Assembly: GCA_036401755.1 (NCBI GenBank)
Contig: DASWUD010000169.1
Coordinates: forward strand, 1-9,140
Source: DASWUD01 sp036401755
GTDB lineage: Bacteria; Pseudomonadota; Gammaproteobacteria; Thiohalomonadales; Thiohalomonadaceae
Length of the DNA stretch: 9,140 nt
Direction of reading: 5' to 3'
Numbering within the stretch: position 1 is the stretch's first letter; each line of letters opens with the position of its first letter. Shown piece after piece: positions 6,716 through 9,140 of the stretch. Position numbers and translations under genes: made by a program. The notes beneath the pieces are model-generated. The model searched no databases. It was not told the origin of the DNA and saw only the letters and a list, made by a program, of their open reading frames with translations.

Positions 6716-7813
6716 ATGGCCGGACCGTTGCCCATCGAAGACTACGCGCTGCTGAGCGATGCCGAATGTGAACGGCGCATCGAGGCGGCCAAGCATGCTC
6801 TCGGTGAGCGGCTGGTGATCCTCGGCCATCACTACCAGCGCGAAGAGGTGTTCCGCCATGCCGACTTTGCTGGCGACTCATTAAAGCTGTCGCGCGAGGC
6901 GGCCAAGTCGAAGGCGCAGTACATCGTCTTCTGCGGCGTGCACTTCATGGCCGAGGTGGCCGACATCCTGTCGCGTCCCGAGCAGGTCGCCATCCTGCCC
7001 GACATGGCGGCCGGCTGTTCCATGGCCGATATGGCTAGCCTTGCCGACGTGGAGCGTGCCTGGCGCGAACTCTCATCGGTACTCAATCCCGATGAGAGCG
7101 TCACTCCGGTTACCTACATCAACTCCGCAGCCGATCTGAAGGCGTTTTGCGGTAACCACGGCGGCATCGTCTGCACCTCCTCCAACGCGGGTAAGGTGCT
7201 GGAGTGGTCGTTCGGCCAGCGCGACAAGGTGCTGTTCTTCCCCGACCAGCACCTGGGGCGCAACACCGGCTACCACATGGGCATCCCGCTCGAACAGATG
7301 GTGGTGTGGGATTTCGACCAGCCGCTGGGTGGTCTCACTCCGGAGCAGATCCGCAATGCGAAGATGATCCTGTGGAAAGGCTACTGCTCGGTGCATCAGA
7401 TGTTCCGCCCCGAACAGATCGATGCCTTCAAGGCCAAATACCCTGAGGCGAAGATCATCTCCCACCCCGAAGCCCCCTTCGAGGTGTGCCAGAAGTCGGA
7501 TTACGTCGGCTCCACCGAATACATCATCAACACCATTCGCGATGCCGCCCCCAACACCCGCTGGCTGGTGGGCACCGAACTCAACCTGGTCAACCGCCTG
7601 CACGAGCAGTTCAAGCATGAAGGGAAACACATTCACTTCATGTCGCCGACGGTCTGCATGTGCTCGACCATGTTCCGCATCGATCCGCAACACCTGGCCT
7701 GGACGCTGGAGAATCTGGTGGCCGGCCACGTGGTGAACCGCGTCACCGTTCCCGCCGAGGTGGCCGCCAAGGCCCGGCTCGCCCTGGAGCGGATGCTCGA
7801 CGTCTCGGCCTGA
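6716..7813 (+). CDS. nadA: Quinolinate synthase A
   Basis: The 365-residue enzyme condenses iminoaspartate with dihydroxyacetone phosphate to quinolinate in de novo NAD synthesis. It needs a [4Fe-4S] cluster. Three conserved Cys regions are visible: Cys101 in MAAGCSMADM, Cys224 in KGYCSVHQ and a Cys in SPTVCMCSTM (Cys314 or Cys316). Other family landmarks are LGHHYQ (36-41), the FAGDSL stretch (51-56), ISHPE (248-252) and VGTELNLVNRL (285-295). Length fits the longer NadA form. AGAGGA (6704-6709) at 6 bases supports the ATG at 6716. It lies 66 bases after aspS with a hairpin between and 6 bases ahead of the hydrolase gene. nadB and nadC are not in the window; nadB would be expected elsewhere to supply iminoaspartate. 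Confidence 0.98.
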   Translation: MAGPLPIEDYALLSDAECERRIEAAKHALGERLVILGHHYQREEVFRHADFAGDSLKLSREAAKSKAQYIVFCGVHFMAEVADILSRPEQVAILPDMAAGCSMADMASLADVERAWRELSSVLNPDESVTPVTYINSAADLKAFCGNHGGIVCTSSNAGKVLEWSFGQRDKVLFFPDQHLGRNTGYHMGIPLEQMVVWDFDQPLGGLTPEQIRNAKMILWKGYCSVHQMFRPEQIDAFKAKYPEAKIISHPEAPFEVCQKSDYVGSTEYIINTIRDAAPNTRWLVGTELNLVNRLHEQFKHEGKHIHFMSPTVCMCSTMFRIDPQHLAWTLENLVAGHVVNRVTVPAEVAAKARLALERMLDVSA

Positions 7814-7819
7814 TCAATC

Positions 7820-8446
7820 ATGAAAGGGACGGTGGTGCTGGTCCACGGTCTCTGGATGAGCGGCGCCGAGATGGCGCTGTTGCGCCATCGTCTGCGCCGC
7901 TGCGGCTATCGGGTATTTCAGTTCCGCTATCGCACCGTGGGCTGCAGTGTCTCCGAAAATGCCCGACGTCTAAATAAATTTCTTGATCGCGTACCGGGCC
8001 ATCGGCTCCACTTTGTCGCCCATAGCCTCGGCGGACTGGTGGTGCGCCAGCTGTTCCACGATTTTCCCCGTCAGCGCCCCGGTCGCATCGTCACCCTCGG
8101 TTCGCCCCACACTGGCAGCGACACGGCCCGCTATCTGGCGCGCAACGGCCACTTGCGCCGTGCCTTTGGCAAAGCACTCCCCCCACTCGCTGGCAAGCTC
8201 CCTGAATGGCACAGTGAGCGTGAGCTCGGCTCCATCGCGGGCACGCTAAGTATCGGCATCGCCTGGTTTATTGAAGGGCTGCCAAAACCCAATGACGGCA
8301 CCGTTGCCACTGTAGAAACACACCTGCCGGGTATGAGCGATTATCTCGAATTGCCGGTAACCCATACCGGTCTGCTCTTCTCGCGTCGCGTGGCACAACA
8401 GGTGTGTCAGTTTATAAAAACAGGTCACTTCAAGGCCGTCGAATAA
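7820..8446 (+). CDS. Alpha/beta hydrolase, small lipase/esterase-like
   Basis: This 208-residue protein has a short alpha/beta hydrolase fold. The N-terminal strand and oxyanion segment VVLVHGLW (5-12) are followed by the nucleophile elbow VAHSLGG (66-72) with Ser69. A likely acid is Asp159 in PKPNDGTV, and the likely catalytic His is His182 in VTHTGLLFS. The elbow is Ala-x-Ser-x-Gly instead of the usual Gly-x-Ser-x-Gly, a variant also known in Bacillus-type lipases. There is no signal peptide, so it is probably cytoplasmic. Substrate cannot be deduced; an ester or lipid is the default guess. Its ATG is 6 bases after the nadA stop with no clear Shine-Dalgarno, so translation is probably coupled to nadA. 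Any metabolic link to NAD synthesis is unproven. Confidence 0.9.
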   Translation: MKGTVVLVHGLWMSGAEMALLRHRLRRCGYRVFQFRYRTVGCSVSENARRLNKFLDRVPGHRLHFVAHSLGGLVVRQLFHDFPRQRPGRIVTLGSPHTGSDTARYLARNGHLRRAFGKALPPLAGKLPEWHSERELGSIAGTLSIGIAWFIEGLPKPNDGTVATVETHLPGMSDYLELPVTHTGLLFSRRVAQQVCQFIKTGHFKAVE

Positions 8447-8451
8447 CAATA

Positions 8452-8470
8452 TGCAGGATCGAGATCCGCA
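8452..8470. repeat. Inverted repeat just after the hydrolase gene
   Basis: TGC-A-GGATC-GA-GATCC-GCA is an inverted repeat of eight pairs with one unpaired A, centred on 8461-8462. It starts 5 bases after the hydrolase stop. No T-tract follows, so it is a poor intrinsic terminator. It might be a protein-binding palindrome or chance. Confidence 0.35.
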
Positions 8471-8487
8471 GTAGGGAGCTGCAATAT

Positions 8488-8525
8488 GTGACGGAGGGTG
8501 TCATGCAAATGACAAAATTCGTCAC
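8488..8525 (+). promoter_or_regulatory. Nested hairpin enclosing a Shine-Dalgarno and ATG
   Basis: An outer 6-pair stem (GTGACG 8488-8493 with CGTCAC 8520-8525) and an inner 6-pair stem (TGTCAT 8499-8504 with ATGACA 8509-8514) are separated by a symmetric 5x5 internal loop and capped by GCAA, a GNRA-type tetraloop. All twelve pairs are Watson-Crick. The core of the Shine-Dalgarno GGAGGG (8493-8498) lies in the internal loop, and the ATG at 8503 straddles the inner stem and the loop. If transcribed, the RNA could hide the start, as in translational regulators or thermosensors. It could equally be a DNA operator. No family is recognised. Confidence 0.4.
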
Positions 8526-8604
8526 CTACACGCATCTGTCTATTAAATCCTTCAGAGAGAGCTGGCCGAAATTGGAGCTGGTTGGAACGCTTAGTGTGAC
8601 CTAG
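8503..8604 (+). CDS. Possible 33-residue small protein
   Basis: The ORF runs from ATG 8503 to TAG 8602-8604 and encodes 33 residues with a mildly basic, mixed hydrophobic character and no evident membrane helix or signal. It is considered because GGAGGG lies 4-5 bases upstream, one of the best Shine-Dalgarno matches in the window, and because the start is enclosed in a nested hairpin. I recognise no family. An in-frame reading from 8404 overlaps the hydrolase end and has no such RBS. It may be a leader peptide, a decayed gene fragment or non-coding sequence. Confidence 0.3.
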   Translation: MQMTKFVTYTHLSIKSFRESWPKLELVGTLSVT

Positions 8605-8612
8605 TGCTTGTT

Positions 8613-8758
8613 TTGGCATTCATTCTCAGCACGAAAACTTGGCATGAACCGTGCGTTCAACAATTTCAGACTGGCATCACAGAATAAACTTGTGTGCTGA
8701 ACGAAAGTGAAGTCTAGCGGTCCCGTCAAAAATTTAACAACGAGACTTGGCAACCAAG
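8613..8758 (+). repeat. TGGCA-containing repeats upstream of the PPC-like gene
   Basis: TGGCA occurs four times on the same strand, at 8614-8618, 8640-8644, 8672-8676 and 8748-8752, the first three as TGGCAT. Around the second and fourth copies there is a longer imperfect direct repeat: ACGAAAACTTGGCATGAACC (8631-8650) against ACGAGACTTGGCAACC (8740-8755). The last copy also sits in a small palindrome, CTTGG-CAA-CCAAG (8746-8758), just ahead of the RBS. A separate inverted pair TCAGCAC (8626-8632) and GTGCTGA (8694-8700) lies within the stretch. These may be operator half-sites or the remains of a small mobile repeat. Confidence 0.35.
8639..8655 (+). promoter_or_regulatory. Weak sigma-54-like (-24/-12) element
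   Basis: TTGGCATG (8639-8646), four bases, then GTGCG (8651-8655) places the GG (8641-8642) and GC (8653-8654) exactly 12 bases apart, as sigma-54 promoters require. It differs from the consensus at one position in the -24 box and two flanking positions in the -12 box. Transcription would begin near 8666 and leave a leader of about 110 bases before the gene at 8777. No enhancer-binding site is recognised. One of the TGGCA repeats overlaps it, so the match may be incidental. Confidence 0.25.
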
Positions 8759-8776
8759 AACATGGGAGAGAAGGCC

Positions 8777-9140
8777 ATGAAGAAGAATCAGAAAAGATTA
8801 GTTGCACTTGCTGTGATGATGATGGCATCACCTTTGTGCTCTGCCAGCTCCGAGAGTGAAGATAACGGCGCAGTAGGCGCCGCGAATTATGTTGGTAGTG
8901 CCAATCCTGGACAGGTTTCAGCTGCACTCGGTGATCCTAATGCAACTACAGCCGGGTTATTCGGGACCATGGTGGCACCCACCAATGATATCGATTATTA
9001 CAGTTTCTATGCCAATGCAGGTGATGTGATCAAGTTGGATATCGATAACGGTTTCAATGACTCGACTTGGACCGGTGTCGATACAGAAGTGGGATTGTTT
9101 GACGATAGTCCGCAACACCTGTTGCTGGATGCCAATGACG
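8777..9140 (+). CDS. Secreted protein with PPC-like beta domain, 3' end outside the window
   Basis: From ATG 8777 the frame stays open for 121 codons to the right edge. Residues 1-23 form a signal peptide: a basic start MKKNQKR, a hydrophobic core with three Met in a row, and a likely cleavage after CSA (23). Cys21 is preceded by Leu, so a lipobox is unlikely. Residues 60-121 contain DIDYYSFYANAGDVIKLDID (71-90), then GVDTEVGLFDDS and LLLDAND, which resemble the bacterial pre-peptidase C-terminal (PPC) or related DVUA0089-type domain of exported proteins. GGAGAG (8765-8770) at 6 bases supports this start; ATG 8762 is in frame but less suitable for a signal peptide. The gene is AT-richer than those upstream (40-58% GC per 60 bases) and uses AGA and TTA early on. 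The C-terminus, and any sorting signal, cannot be seen. Confidence 0.8.
   Translation, partial: MKKNQKRLVALAVMMMASPLCSASSESEDNGAVGAANYVGSANPGQVSAALGDPNATTAGLFGTMVAPTNDIDYYSFYANAGDVIKLDIDNGFNDSTWTGVDTEVGLFDDSPQHLLLDAND

Noticed and set aside
5806..6859. Long frames overlapping aspS and the start of nadA (5806-6645 plus, 5960-6859 minus)
   Set aside because: They are Arg/Gly/Pro-rich or His/Gln-rich shadow translations of aspS and the start of nadA and have no recognisable domains.
7073..7729. A 218-codon minus-strand frame inside nadA
   Set aside because: It is antisense to a complete quinolinate synthase and has no family resemblance.
8723..8760. A possible integron attC-like site near ATTTAAC (8731-8737)
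   Set aside because: No matching GTTRRRY partner or imperfect stem with extrahelical bases was found nearby.
8601..8927. A 108-codon minus-strand frame over the AT-richer gap
   Set aside because: It overlaps the signal-peptide region of the PPC-like gene in antisense. I considered a transposase remnant but could see no transposase motif or terminal inverted repeats.

Overview
The window looks like chromosomal DNA of a GC-rich gammaproteobacterium. The aspartyl-tRNA synthetase reads closest, from memory, to the Pseudomonas-type enzyme, and the genes up to about 8.45 kb are tightly packed and GC-rich (one 60-base sample inside aspS is about 68% GC by hand count). No species can be named from the sequence alone.

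Left part, minus strand (1-3391): a thymidine/AMP phosphorylase-family gene runs off the left edge. It lies 43 bases downstream of an Atm1-type half-size ABC exporter, so the two may be co-transcribed. A 120-base divergent intergenic region (3392-3511) follows.

Centre, plus strand (3512-8446): a small His-rich protein of unknown function, an FmdB-type zinc-ribbon protein, a DUF502 membrane protein (start overlapping the fmdB stop as ATGA), aspartyl-tRNA synthetase (aspS), quinolinate synthase (nadA) and a small alpha/beta hydrolase starting 6 bases after nadA. fmdB, DUF502 and aspS look like one unit with a candidate promoter ahead of fmdB. nadA and the hydrolase form a second tight pair after a GC-rich hairpin. 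AspS carries the residues associated with non-discriminating (Asp/Asn) charging, which would link it to a GatCAB amidotransferase outside the window.

Right part (8447-9140): composition drops to about 43-50% GC in several 60-base samples. A 330-base gap holds a possible 33-residue ORF whose ribosome binding site and start sit inside a nested hairpin, a set of TGGCA repeats and a weak sigma-54-like element. The start of a secreted protein with a PPC-like beta domain then runs off the right edge. I see no phage, CRISPR, transposase, tRNA or rRNA. Most of the window is ordinary core genome, and the 8.45-9.14 kb junction is the least explained part.
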